Positions 42,835 through 53,232 of a DNA stretch of 64,000 nt are shown here, piece after piece (the stretch's first letter is position 1; each line of letters begins with the position of its first letter). Under the pieces are notes generated by a model. The model was not told the DNA's origin, ran no database searches, and saw only the letters and a list, made by a program, of their open reading frames with translations. The stretch is from contig JAIWNE010000152.1 in assembly GCA_025331445.1 (NCBI GenBank), positions 1 to 64,000 on the forward strand, in the 5' to 3' direction. The position numbers were made by a program, and so were the translations under genes. Source of the stretch: Blakeslea trispora (Eukaryota > Mucoromycota > Mucoromycetes > Mucorales > Choanephoraceae).

Positions 42835-45800
42835 ATGGATAATACGCATCAATCTACCCAAGATTCTACCGTCCATCCTGCTGTTATCGACTTTGTAACT
42901 CAGTTGACCAGGGTGCTCCAATCGCAGACCTCTGATTCGTCCCAAAATACTATCGCTAAGCCTCCATCTATTCAACTCCAACGACCTGAATCTTATGATG
43001 GTAGCCGTAACGTCTGGAAGCTGGATGGTTGGCTTAGGTCAATCGAACGACTAAAGGAATACTACTCTTGGGATGAAGTCCAAACCTTTCGTTTTGCACG
43101 CACGCTTCTCTCTGGTCGCGCAGAGGCATGGTTTTCCAATCAAGAAACGAATGGCACAGGCCCCACTGATTGGTCCTCTTTTAAACAATTGCTAATCATC
43201 ACCTTTCGACCTGCTAATGCAGAGGACATGGTGCGTGATCGTCTGTACAACACTCGCCAAACATCATCAATCAAAGTGTATGTCGATACGTTTATGGACA
43301 TTTCTATGTTGCTCACCTCGTCTGGTCAAACCGCTCAACAAGTAATGGACCGATTCCTGTCTGATATTTTCTTTCGTGGTCTTCGTGACGTGGAACTTGT
43401 TCAACGTATCAGGGGCATAAGTATTGAAAATCGTACTATGGAACGTGTACTCCGTGAAGCCCTTGATTTCGAAGCCTCTCACCACCCATCTCTGCGTTCA
43501 AATTCCCAGAGTCCTACCTATGCTGTCCACACTGGTCGTCCTTCTGGTACTGCTGGTACACTTGTTGAGTCACCCCAAACTGTTGATGATCCGATGGACT
43601 GCGATGTCCTCCATTCACGTCGTCACCAACAAGGTTCTCTCGCTCGTAGTGGAAAAGATACTCGTGCTTCGCGTGGTTCTTCCTTTAACGGTGCATGCCA
43701 TTACTGCTCGCGCAAAGGTCATAAGATTAGTGACTGTCGTACGCGTGCCAAGGACCTGGCAAACTATGAATCAAGAATGAAAGACCGTTATCGTAAGAAT
43801 CAAGGTAACAATCGTGGTTCTTCAGGTGCTGGTCCCAAGTCTTCCTCCTTGAATGCTATTGACTCTCCTATTTCTGAAGTTGATTGTGAGAACACTCATT
43901 CATCTAAGTCTATCTCTCAGAATAAAATAGCTCATTCATCATCTTATTCTACCCCTGTTTAATCGAAATGTCTGAATGATGAAGTCATTCTGACTAAGTC
44001 TGAGCCTAAGCTAAGCTGTGAAAATCAGTTGAAACCTCCGTTTTCTCCTTCTTCTTCTTCTGCGGCTAAAGTGATAGGTTCTGTGAAAGATGTGAAGCAT
44101 CTACCAATTGAACTCAAACCTATTGAGGTGGCAGGTATTCCTTTAGACAAGGATGCGATCGACCACGATCATAATCTGAACCATTTGTCTCTTGCATTAG
44201 ATGCAGTCCATCTTTCGAACTTGAACACGGTTGTGTCGTGTAATCTTCCGCTTTATCATGGTGTAGTCATGTCGTCTTGTGGTTCTCCGTTGGACATACA
44301 TGTACTAATCGACAACGGCGCTAGTGAGAATTATATCTCACCACAAATATCAAAGCTAATAGAAGGTACGCATCAGAATGTTTGTGGACGTGAGGTGGAA
44401 ACTGCTGGAGGTGATACCGCCCCTATTACTGAACGAGTGGTGTTCAACCTCGACTTGCAAGGACACTCCAGTTCAATGTCTGCCTTCGTGTTTGAAACCA
44501 AGTTTGACATCATCTTAGGTCGTTCTTGGCTGAAAGAGCATAAGCCAAAGGTAAACTGGTTAGACGATTCTTGGTCTGTGTCTTGCTGTCTTGACATTGG
44601 TGCTAGCGGTGTCATCTTACCCATTCATGATCACTTGAGTAATGAAATAAAAGCCGATGAGACACCTACTAGTCTTAACTATCTCATATCCAAGAGTCAA
44701 GCCAAGAAGGCGGTGAAAAAAGAGGGTGCCGAGGCCTGTTTTCTTTTCCTGGTTGATGATGCGTCTCTTTCTTCCTCATCTGAAAATGACGATTCATCTT
44801 TTTAGTTTCACTTGCAAAAAAAGTTTCCCTCTGTGTTTTTAGATGCCCTTCCTGGCCTTCCACCTGAAAGAGGTGTACAACATGTTATTAACACAGGCGA
44901 TGCAAAACCACTGAATCGGATGCCGTTTCGTATGAGTCCTGCTGAACTTAATGAACTCAATAAACAATTGAATGAGCTCTTGTCGTTGGGTCTAATACGT
45001 CGTAGTAGTTCTCCGTGGGGGTCACCAGTATTACTTGTAAAAAAGAAGGATGGGTCAATGCGCATGTGCATAGACTATCGCGCTATCAATAGTCTGACCA
45101 AAAGAAACGTCACCCCACTACCCAGGACAGACGAGTGCTTAGACCACCTTCAGGGAGCTTCGTTTTTCACTACATTAGACCTCAAATCTGGTTATCATCA
45201 GATCAGAGTGCAAGATTCAGATATACCTAAAACTGCATTTAACACGCGGTATGGGAAGTTTTAGTTTCTGGTACTCCCTTTTGGCCTGAGCAATGCCCCT
45301 CCTACGTTCCAGTCAATGATGAATCAGGTGCTAGAGGGCTGTATCGATCGTTTCGCCTTGGTATACCTCGATGATATACTGATCTTCAGTAAGACTGAGG
45401 AAGACCATAAGCGTCATGTTGTTGAGGTGTTGAAACGTTTGGAAGATGCAAAACTTATACTCAATGTTAAGAAGTGTACGTTCGCCGCTCGTGAACTTGA
45501 GTTTCTCGGGTTTAAGATTAGTGCCCAGGGTATCTTACCGTCTGACTCTAAGGTAAAAGCTATCCATAACTGGCCTCGTCCCACCAATGTCCAGGAAGTA
45601 AGACAGTTCTTGGGTTTAGCTCAGCATTACCGTAGGTTCTGTCCGAACTTTAGTTCCATAGCGACACCACTAACAGAGCTGACGCATGGTACGGGTGCAA
45701 AGAAGCGCGCTATAATTTGGAATAATAGATGTGAAGAGAGTTTTGCTAAACTTAAGACCTTGCTTACCTCACCTCCTGTTCTTCGTCTGCCGAATCTAGA

Positions 45801-48800
45801 GCTACCCTTTCGCATTGAAACAGATGCCAGTGACTTTGGTGTGGGTGCTGTTTTGCTTCAGCCGGATAATAAGACCAATACTTGGGCTCCAATTGCATAT
45901 GAGTCGCGTAAGCTGTCTAGTGCCGAGCAGAAATTCCCAGCACAAGAGCGTGAACTGATTGCGATCATACATGCCTTACGTACTTGGCGGTGCTTAGTGG
46001 ATGGTTGCAAAGCAGGTTACACTATTCTGTGTGATCATAAGCCTTTGCTGTATTTCCAATCACAGACGAAATCAACTAGCAGGCTTGTGAGGTGGATCGC
46101 TGAGTATGAGCTTTACTCTCCTACTGTGCAGTACAAACCAGGTAAAGAGAACGCAGTGGCCGACGCTTTGTCACGTAGTGCTGAACTGGCGGATCATCCT
46201 CTTGTTGACTCCTTGGAGCCTGAGTTCTTGTATGCCACATGGGATCAATTATCTCCAGAACTTAAAGCAGACTGGCCCTTGTTGTATTTGAAAGAGGAAA
46301 ACATAGACAAGCTGAAATCAAAACAACTAAAAGATCATCTGAAAGCCCAGCGACCTCACTTCTCTGTTCGGCATAATCGAGTATACCGTAAGGTAACTCT
46401 GAAGAGGGGGGAAAAGGACAGTCAAACAACTGAAGTCAAGGAAGTAAAGTTTGTACCCTTCGAAGATAAAGCTGATTGGGTTGAAAAATATCATGTTGGA
46501 TTTGGACATGCTGGTGTGAAAACGATGATACACATGATGGAGTCTCGCTACTGGTGGCCATCTATGAAGAAAGACATTCAAGAATGGTTGAAAACATGTC
46601 CGCAATGTCAAGTGAACAGTCGTCGTACCAAAGCTCACCAAGACGTGATGCATCCGCTGCCGGTTCCGAAAGCCTTTGAACGTTGGCATCTGGACTTTGT
46701 GGGAGAGCTGCCCACCACTATCAATGGAAACAAGTGGTTGCTTACCGCGGTGGATTCGCTCACCAATTGGCCGATAGCCAAAGCAGTACCCGTTGCCTCT
46801 CAAGAGGCAGTTGCAGACTTCATATGCGAAGAGATAGTGATGAGATTCGGTTGCCCTGCTGAAATAGTCACTGACCGTGGCGCAAATTTTACCAGCGGTA
46901 TGGTAGAGGCTTACATGAGACGCGTTGGTGTCAACCACAAGTTGACGTCAGCTTTCCATCCCCGTACTAACAGCAAGGTGGAACGTTACAATGGAACGAT
47001 AAAACAGATGCTAAGAAAGTATGCTAATGGAGCCATCCATAGATGGGATGACTTCGTTCAGGCTGCTTTGTGGGCCACTCGGGTTCGTAAGCACAGTACG
47101 ACTGGTTATTTATCATTTTATTTGGTCTACGGTCGGGAGCCACGCCTTCCAGGAGACGAAGTACAGCCGTGCTTGGATAGATCAGCTAAAGCAGATCCTC
47201 GCACCATCGCTGACTTGACTTCGCGTGAGCTTAAAGAACTAGGCCAGCATAGAGCAGCTGCAGAATTTAGGTTAAAGGCCATTGCTGATAAAGACAAAGA
47301 AAGATGGGACGCTCACATCAAAAAAGTCTCGTTTGAGCTAGGTGACATGGTGATGTTGTCGCACGAAGGTCGATACGGTCTTGAACCTAGGTTCAAAGGG
47401 CCATATATGGTTGTTGCTCATTACCCGGAATATGGTACTTATCGGTTGGAAACAATGTCTGGAGAGCCCCTAAACTCTCTGGTACATGATGACAGACTTA
47501 AGCCAGCGGAAGGTCAAAAGCCTAGTGAGCCATGGTATAATCCCACTGCCTCTCGCCGCATAGTAAGAGAAGCATCCAAGGACTATAGTATACAAGCAGA
47601 TCATATAGACCCAGTTATTCCTACGTACACGTCTATTTCAGATATCAGTGGTTCTACTTTTCTGCCTATGCCTCGCCAAGCCAGCCTATCTCCCCCTCCT
47701 ATCAGTATGCCACCACCACCATTAATAGACCCTGCGACTATTATTACTTCATTACCTTCATCACAAGCTGAGCAGGTCGATTATAGTCATCTACCAGTAC
47801 CACCTGTTCATGAAAATGATGCATTATCAATTTGTAGCAGTCATAATGACATTTTGTCATTACCGGATGAAGACATGGTCTCGTTGTGTTAAAGTGTTGC
47901 AAATGAGGATGATCAACAAGAAGTAAATAATCATGACAAGCAGGACCAAGAAGATAGCATCAAAGACGATGAGAGTTTTCACAGTGCTGCTAGTGATATA
48001 ACCTCTGAACTAAAACAGGTTGCAAGACACACCACTACAGGTACTTCCACTGAAGTCCCGTCGTCTCATCATCTTGAGGTTTGCAATTTACCACCTACAA
48101 ATATTATTGAAATATCCAGCGACAGCAGTTCAACCACGAACGAACAAAATAGTGACCAATTTAGTTCGAGTGATGAAAGCGTACCACCACCCAGTTCCTC
48201 ATCATTAAGTTCAACAACATCGGGTGTAGTATCACCCATGTCAATCTCTCCTACATCTGAAACCAATGAACAAGAATCATTTGTGCTTCTGGATGAACGT
48301 ATCGACATTGCTGACTTTGCACATGATACGGACATTCAAGAGGCGTCTGCAACCAGTGAAATGGAACAAGTGGACCAAAATGATATAGAAGAACAAACAA
48401 ATATGTCTCCATCCATTCCAACACTGCCAACAATTAATATTGTAGGCTCAAATAATCAGGTTGTCCTCATCCAAGGCCAAAGTCAGGCTATAGCTCTCGT
48501 ACAGTCCGACAACCAAGTACACCCTAATGTACCCCCTGCCACAGCTGTGCCGTAGACCAACCCCTCATCTTCTCTTGGCTTGCGTGAGTCAAACTCTGAT
48601 GTCCCAGTTGAAGTGATCGATGTCACCCCAATATCGAGTGCACCACCTCCACCTGCACTATCAGTAACATATTCAAGCCCGCTACTATTGAATGCCTCAC
48701 CTGCCAGTGATGTTTGCTCTCCTCCACCCCCTACACCATCCTTAGGACTTTCTGGTTCTTCTACAGTTGTTCAGAGACGAACAAGCGTTCAAGAGGGGGA

Positions 48801-48987
48801 TAATGTCATGGAGACAAATAGGCATTACCATAGCAACCAAATAAGTTTGGATTTTGCCAATACCGAAGAGATACCTGCGTTTCTACGCAACTGGAATGTG
48901 AACAAGAAGCGCATGTTCAAACCCAGACTCAGCAGCAGTAGTCCGGCCAAGAGGCAGCGCCGAACTGGACCAGACTTTGCCCCTTAA
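42835..48987 (+). pseudogene. Gypsy-3 gag-pol, one frame with five stops, running into the 3' LTR
   Basis: A single frame of 2050 codons without frameshift. Stops at 43960 (TAA), 44803 (TAG), 45262 (TAG, within YGKF.F where Glu is usual), 47890 (TAA) and 48553 (TAG). Gag with knuckle CHYCSRKGHKISDC; protease with LIDNGASENYIS (Asn where Gypsy-4 has Ser); RT with VYLDDILIFS at ~45361; RNase H (ETDASDFGVGAVL); integrase finger (HVGFGHAG..CPQC) and core (HLDFVGELP, TDRGANF, NSKVERYNG), then a GPY/F-like module (KGPYMVVAHYPEYGTYRL). After it comes an unusual ~450-residue Pro/Ser/Thr-rich extension ending in a basic tail, NVNKKRMFKPRLSSSSPAK, encoded inside the 3' LTR; final TAA 48985-48987. ATG at 42835 follows a pyrimidine-rich leader ending CTTAG. 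Confidence 0.92.
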
Positions 48988-50387
48988 TATAAATAGACTG
49001 TAATGTGAGATATTAATGATACCTTATCTTTTAATATCTTCACATTACAGGTAATATCATAGAATTATTCTTCATTTATATAATTAAAAACATAGAGTCG
49101 TTTGTAACTTTTTTTACACGCTTTCTAGTTTCTCAGTCACAAATTAAATTTGAATCTCAGAAAACTGATTAGCCTTAGACAGCAACAACTTACGAGCGTT
49201 AAACCTGCTGGGGGAGGGTCGTCCCTCCCCCAAGCGCGAAGCCATCATTAGTCAGGATCAGTAGAGTAAGCCTTAGCCATCTGGGAGGGGGTTTAAGGGG
49301 GAGGGTTGTCCCTCCCCCTCACGCGAAGCGAGTATGATCCTCTCAACACTCAGTATACTAGAAACATCGCAAGAAAATTGAGTAATGAATCTTCTATGAG
49401 GAATGATTGCGGTTAAATGAGATGTATTTGCTATCATTGTGTTGCTTTGATGTGGATTAGGGGAAGATTTTTTGGCAGTATTAAAACTTAAACTGTGTTA
49501 TTGTAAGGATAAATCAATGCTAAGTCCTTTGCAACTAGAACCTTTATATCTTGCAAATCTTCTTAGGCGAGCGCTAACCCTTCCAAAGAGTTTCAAAGTG
49601 TATTGGAACATACATTTAATATTTGAGCTTCACTTCAGTTATTGCAAACCTTGATCGTACTTTGCTATTAATTAAATTGGTTCCTACACTTTCCAAAATC
49701 AGGACAGTCCATATCATTCGATTGATCTGCTATTTCCTTAGATAATTCGAGTCTTAAGTTTAGATGAGTTTTTATTTTTGAAAGCAAGCATGGATTGTTG
49801 CTTTTGAAAGACTCACTCATATTTGATCCCATCTGACTTAGTTATGAACTAATTATTAGGATAAGCTCAAGTCTTTTTCGCTGCCCGGGATATATGTTTT
49901 TCTTACCAAAGCGACGGTTTAAAATACACGAAGCGCAGCGAAGGGGTTATTTTATACCATAGCGAAGGTTCAAAAATAATATGGGTGGGGCCCCCACATT
50001 GATATTCTCATCGGATTAGTTGGCTTGCGGCAGCACGAGCATGTTTCAAAGCGAAGCGTTCTAAACCATAATGAAGGTAAAGAAAATTAACCAAAGCGCA
50101 GCGGAGGTGCTAATTTTATTACCGCAATGGAGGTTTAGATTGCAAAATGCTTCAAACTAGCAAACATTTATTACGTTTAAGCTGCTGGGTTGGTGGGTGG
50201 TGGGGGTGAGTTGGGGGGATGGTTTGGGGGGGTAAAGCCGCCCTCCGTTTTGCGAAGCAAAACCGGCGGCTGGTTATAAATAAAGAACATCTTTTAATAT
50301 CTCCACATTACAGTGATCATATTATATATCAGTTTCATAGGTAAAATAGCTGAATTATAAAAGTCTCATACCTACGTGAAACTGACA
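48804..50387 (+). repeat. 3' LTR of Gypsy-3, interrupted
   Basis: 48804-49074 (271 bp) plus 50274-50387 (114 bp) add to exactly 385 bp, the 5' LTR length. Polypurine tract AAGAGGGGGATAA immediately precedes. Differences from the 5' LTR are nearly all transitions. Confidence 0.92.
49075..50273 (+). mobile_element. Helitron-like non-autonomous insertion with GC-rich hairpins
   Basis: 1199 bp inserted between A (49074) and T (50274) of the LTR without target duplication. It ends in CTGG immediately after a strong hairpin (GCCGCC..GGCGGC enclosing GTTTTGC-GAA-GCAAAAC, 50237-50270); hairpin plus CTRR end and A/T insertion are Helitron traits. The 5' end (TTTATATAATT) is not the usual TC. Inside are two GGGGGAGGG/CCCTCCCCC hairpins (~49211, ~49299) and several GCGAAGC words. 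No gene apart from a 60-codon frame without known domain. Confidence 0.55.
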
Positions 50388-50392
50388 AGAAT

Positions 50393-51122
50393 TGAAAGGT
50401 TTAGTAAAGGCTTTTGAGGGTTTTTATCGGTTTGATAAATGTGGGCGGAATTGAATGTGTAAAGGAATGACAGAAGATGAAAGACACCGCCTAAACACAG
50501 TAGCAAGAAAAGGACAGCGTATACAACTTCTACCAAGCCTTCTCTTCCTAGCATAGTCATATCTACAACTAGTATCCTAAAGAGAGCTTCACACAGTAAC
50601 AACAACGAACAATTCTACTATCTTCTGGATCAATCTTCCAAACTACACACCAATTATTTAAGAGAAGGAAAAGACTCCGATTTTATTATGATAATTAATT
50701 AACTTTTATACTACTTCTAAAGAATTTCTATCTAAGTAATGTTGGAATATAATAAATAAAGTAAGGTGAAATCTAATATCAGTTTGGTCTAAAACGAATA
50801 AAATGGGAGAAGATGTAATTATCAAACGTAGAAACAGAAGTAAATAAATAATATGGAGTGAATTGAAATAGTAACAAGAGTGAGATAGATAATTGAAGGG
50901 AAATAGACAACAGAAGGGAACAATAGATATCAGGAATGTAAGCAAAGCCAAAGGATATTGAGAGTCAGATAGGTCAGAGCAAAAAGGGTCTTCAGGAACT
51001 TCAGGATCTTTCTTACTAATAAAAAATGACGTAGACAGATAATCCGATTCGCACAACTGCCGGAATTACACCGGACAAAAGAAACTTGGCTTTAGACGAT
51101 ATTATTACTACTCTACATTTCA
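50393..51122 (-). repeat. LTR-like unit X, copy 2 (GAAT duplication)
   Basis: 730 bp, TGAAAGGTT to ACATTTCA, flanked by GAAT at 50389-50392 and GAA(T) from 51123, where the T was displaced by the Y2 insertion. Same length as X1. The conserved minus-strand frames of X1 are present (GREGLVEVVYAVLF; IPAVVRIGLSVYV). Confidence 0.75.
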
Positions 51123-51125
51123 GAA

Positions 51126-52229
51126 TGACGTGTGTCTGATTTGTTGTTGTGTCGCTTTTCGGTACTCTTAAGGTGTCAAGATGCTTGGTATTGTTGGTAT
51201 GATTATGAGAAGGTGTAGAAGTTGATCTGTTGTTATGATGAAGAGTAGCTGTCTTTTGGTGCAAGTCTGGATTGTGTTACTTTGGTTGATAAAGTAATAG
51301 CTAGCTACAGTTGTCGCTGTTTGAAGTGCTCAAGTTGATATCGGTGTTCTGATCTCTCTCTCCTTTGTCTATAATTGTTATATACTCTACATTTTGTTGT
51401 CTTTGAATTGGTAACACACTCTGTCATTGTTTTCGTTCCGTACTTCCTGGTTGTCCTGATTGTACTTTGTTTCTTATTTTTTTTATTGTTTATCTTTATT
51501 TTATTTTTTATTCTGTATTTTATTTATTTTGTATGTTCTCTATATTTTTTTTATTCTTTATTTTCTTTGTTATCTTTAGCTCTGTTGATTATTGTACTAT
51601 CTATATTGGTGTTCCTGATGTTCTGTGGCTATTTTTGTTATTTGAAGTTGGTGTCACTACTAGGTTGATTAGTATCTATTGTTCTCTGATTTACTGGTGT
51701 TACTCTCTTTTTTTGGTCTGATCTGTTGTCAAGAAATTAATTTATGCTTTGAAGTGGCGACCTATTATTTTTGTTATTATGCCAATTGACAGCTTAGTCT
51801 CTATACTTTGGTTACTTCTGTTCACGTTGTCTCTTACTTTGGAAATGCTCTCAAGAAAGTCTGTTAGATCGATGGATCTATTGTTGAAATCACTATTGGA
51901 ATTTATTTTATTGGTGTTTTGTAGAAATTATTGGATTGACTAAGTAATTAGCTGTCTCTTTAAATAGAGTGCTTCGTGCCTCAATTATTAGAATATTTAT
52001 CTTTCATAGATATAACTTTTTCCCAAGTTTTAAAATATACTTACTGTTACCTACTACCTTTAAATTCTGTCTTTAAAGCGTACAAGTGCCTATTGTCTCT
52101 ATATTTTCTTATTGTTCTCCCTGTTGTAATTGATAGTCTTTACAGTCTTCTATCTCCCTTTGTATTTCTTTTTGTTGTTTCACTTGTTCGAATCAAAGGT
52201 AAACATACAGGAGGATAATAAAGTTGTCA
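51126..52229 (+). repeat. LTR-like unit Y, copy 2 (AGAA duplication), nearest to the tRNA
   Basis: 1104 bp, TGACGTGTGTCTG to AAAGTTGTCA, flanked by AGAA at 51122-51125 and 52230-52233. The right AGAA is 5 bp from the tRNA-Asp 5' end at 52239. Very T-rich on the plus strand; short frames there (97 and 84 codons) are Phe/Leu-rich artefacts of this composition. Confidence 0.8.
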
Positions 52230-52238
52230 AGAATGAAG

Positions 52239-52253
52239 TCTTCGGTAGTATAG
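52239..52253 (+). other. Duplicated first 15 nt of tRNA-Asp (LINE target duplication, left copy)
   Basis: TCTTCGGTAGTATAG is identical to the first 15 nt of the tRNA at 53107-53121. The sequence diverges immediately on both sides, as expected for a target duplication made by the LINE between them. Confidence 0.88.
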
Positions 52254-53106
52254 GCAAAAGAGTTTATTTAATAATGACTTGTAAGACTGATCCCCATGGG
52301 GCAAGTGTCTAATCATAAGGGCAAGCTAAAATAAGGATTATTCTAACTGGATCAAAAGGAACAAAAAAATAAACTAGCAAAATAGAAAAAAAGGAAAAAG
52401 AAACCAAGAGAGACAATAAAAAATAAATAGAGAGAGAGCAAAAAAGGGAATCAGACTACACTAAGGTAGTTGTAAAGAGTAGAAGTAACAGGAGGAGCAA
52501 CTTGTTTGTAAAAGACAGGAAGCAACCATTCCAAGAGAGTGAGACCACGGATATCCTGAGAACAGGGACTGAACTCGACATCGGGTAGGCAGATCATGTC
52601 CATGTCCAGCATAATTGAGCAGATGGTAGGCCACCAAGTGGACCAACGCAAAAGAGAGACAGAATGACGCTGGTCATTGGGAGAAGGAGCGGAGGGAAGT
52701 CGAGAGAGTTGGTTCAGCACAAAATCCAAAGGATTTGGCTGAGCATCAACAGCAACACCAAGACGAGAAGCAACAGAGAGACAAGAGAGCAAATGGTTCC
52801 GTGAGGCATGTGGATGACCACAACGACAGGGAACAGGACGAGCAGGTAACCAACCCATCTTCCAACGAAGAAGACGACTACGTTCCCAAACGGACATTGG
52901 CAGCACCAGGGTGGGATCAACACCCAGCACAGGACGACAAGCACGCAAGAGAACCAGACCATCAGGTTTGGCCAAAAGGCCAGCCAGGTAAGCACGACGA
53001 TAACGCCTAATGACAGGCTTGGGATCACCACCAGAGGTAGCAATCCACTGCTGCAAGGAAGAGAAGCGAGGCACAGAGGGAGAGACAAAAGAGTGACAGA
53101 CCAGTT
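52254..53106 (-). mobile_element. 5'-truncated LINE inserted in tRNA-Asp gene
   Basis: 853 bp bounded by the 15-bp duplication. The element reads on the minus strand: its 5' truncation abuts the tRNA at 53106 and its 3' end (AATAAACTCTTTTGC) abuts the left duplication. No poly(A) tail. The 3' untranslated part includes a CCCCATGGGG palindrome at ~52297. Insertion at tRNA position 15/16 left the downstream tRNA copy whole. Confidence 0.85.
52451..53106 (-). pseudogene. LINE ORF2 C-terminal fragment
   Basis: The last ~215 codons of a non-LTR retrotransposon protein, the part after reverse transcriptase. Diagnostic: RLLRWKMGWLPARPVPCRC followed by GHPHASRNHLLSC, that is the RW-x-GWLP box and a C-X-C-X8-H-X4-C zinc finger common near the C-terminus of LINE ORF2 proteins. 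The frame is open to its stop at 52451 and its start is lost by 5' truncation, so no initiation codon should be assigned. Endonuclease and RT domains are absent. A longer antisense frame across it is a shadow. Confidence 0.8.
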
Positions 53107-53178
53107 TCTTCGGTAGTATAGTGGTGAGTATCCCCGCCTGTCACGCGGGAGACCGGGGTTCAATTCCCCGCCGGAGAG
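53107..53178 (+). tRNA. tRNA-Asp (anticodon GTC)
   Basis: A 72-nt cloverleaf: acceptor TCTTCGG pairs with CCGGAGA (one G-U), discriminator G, D arm with A box TAGTATAGTGG (53114-53124), anticodon stem CCCGC/GCGGG with loop CTGTCAC giving GTC at 53140-53142, and T arm with B box GGTTCAATTCC (53157-53167). It closely matches the conserved eukaryotic tRNA-Asp. No intron. CCA is not encoded. A TTTT Pol III terminator follows. It is the only probable host gene here and appears intact although the original 5' flank was displaced by a LINE. Confidence 0.96.
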
Positions 53179-53182
53179 TTTT
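53179..53182 (+). terminator. Pol III terminator of tRNA-Asp
   Basis: TTTT immediately after the discriminator base. Confidence 0.85.
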
Positions 53183-53232
53183 ATAGTTGTCACTTGGTTT
53201 CTTCTTTTTAGTCCACTTGTTAGGCTACAAAG

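Larger units (their letters stand above)
42236..50387 (+). mobile_element. Gypsy-3, full-length Ty3/Gypsy retrotransposon next to tRNA-Asp
   Basis: 385-bp LTRs (42236-42620; 48804-50387, the latter carrying a 1.2-kb insertion) flanked by AGAA at 42232-42235 and 50388-50391. LTR ends TGTCA..TGACA. Order: LTR, primer site, gag, protease, RT, RNase H, integrase with GPY module, a Pro/Ser-rich extension, polypurine tract, LTR. A member of the stacked array upstream of the tRNA. LTRs differ mainly by C/T and G/A transitions. Confidence 0.93.

Noticed and set aside
51375..51721. Hydrophobic frames of 97 and 84 codons on the plus strand
   Set aside because: Produced by the T-rich composition of unit Y2; not conserved in Y1, Y3 or Y4.
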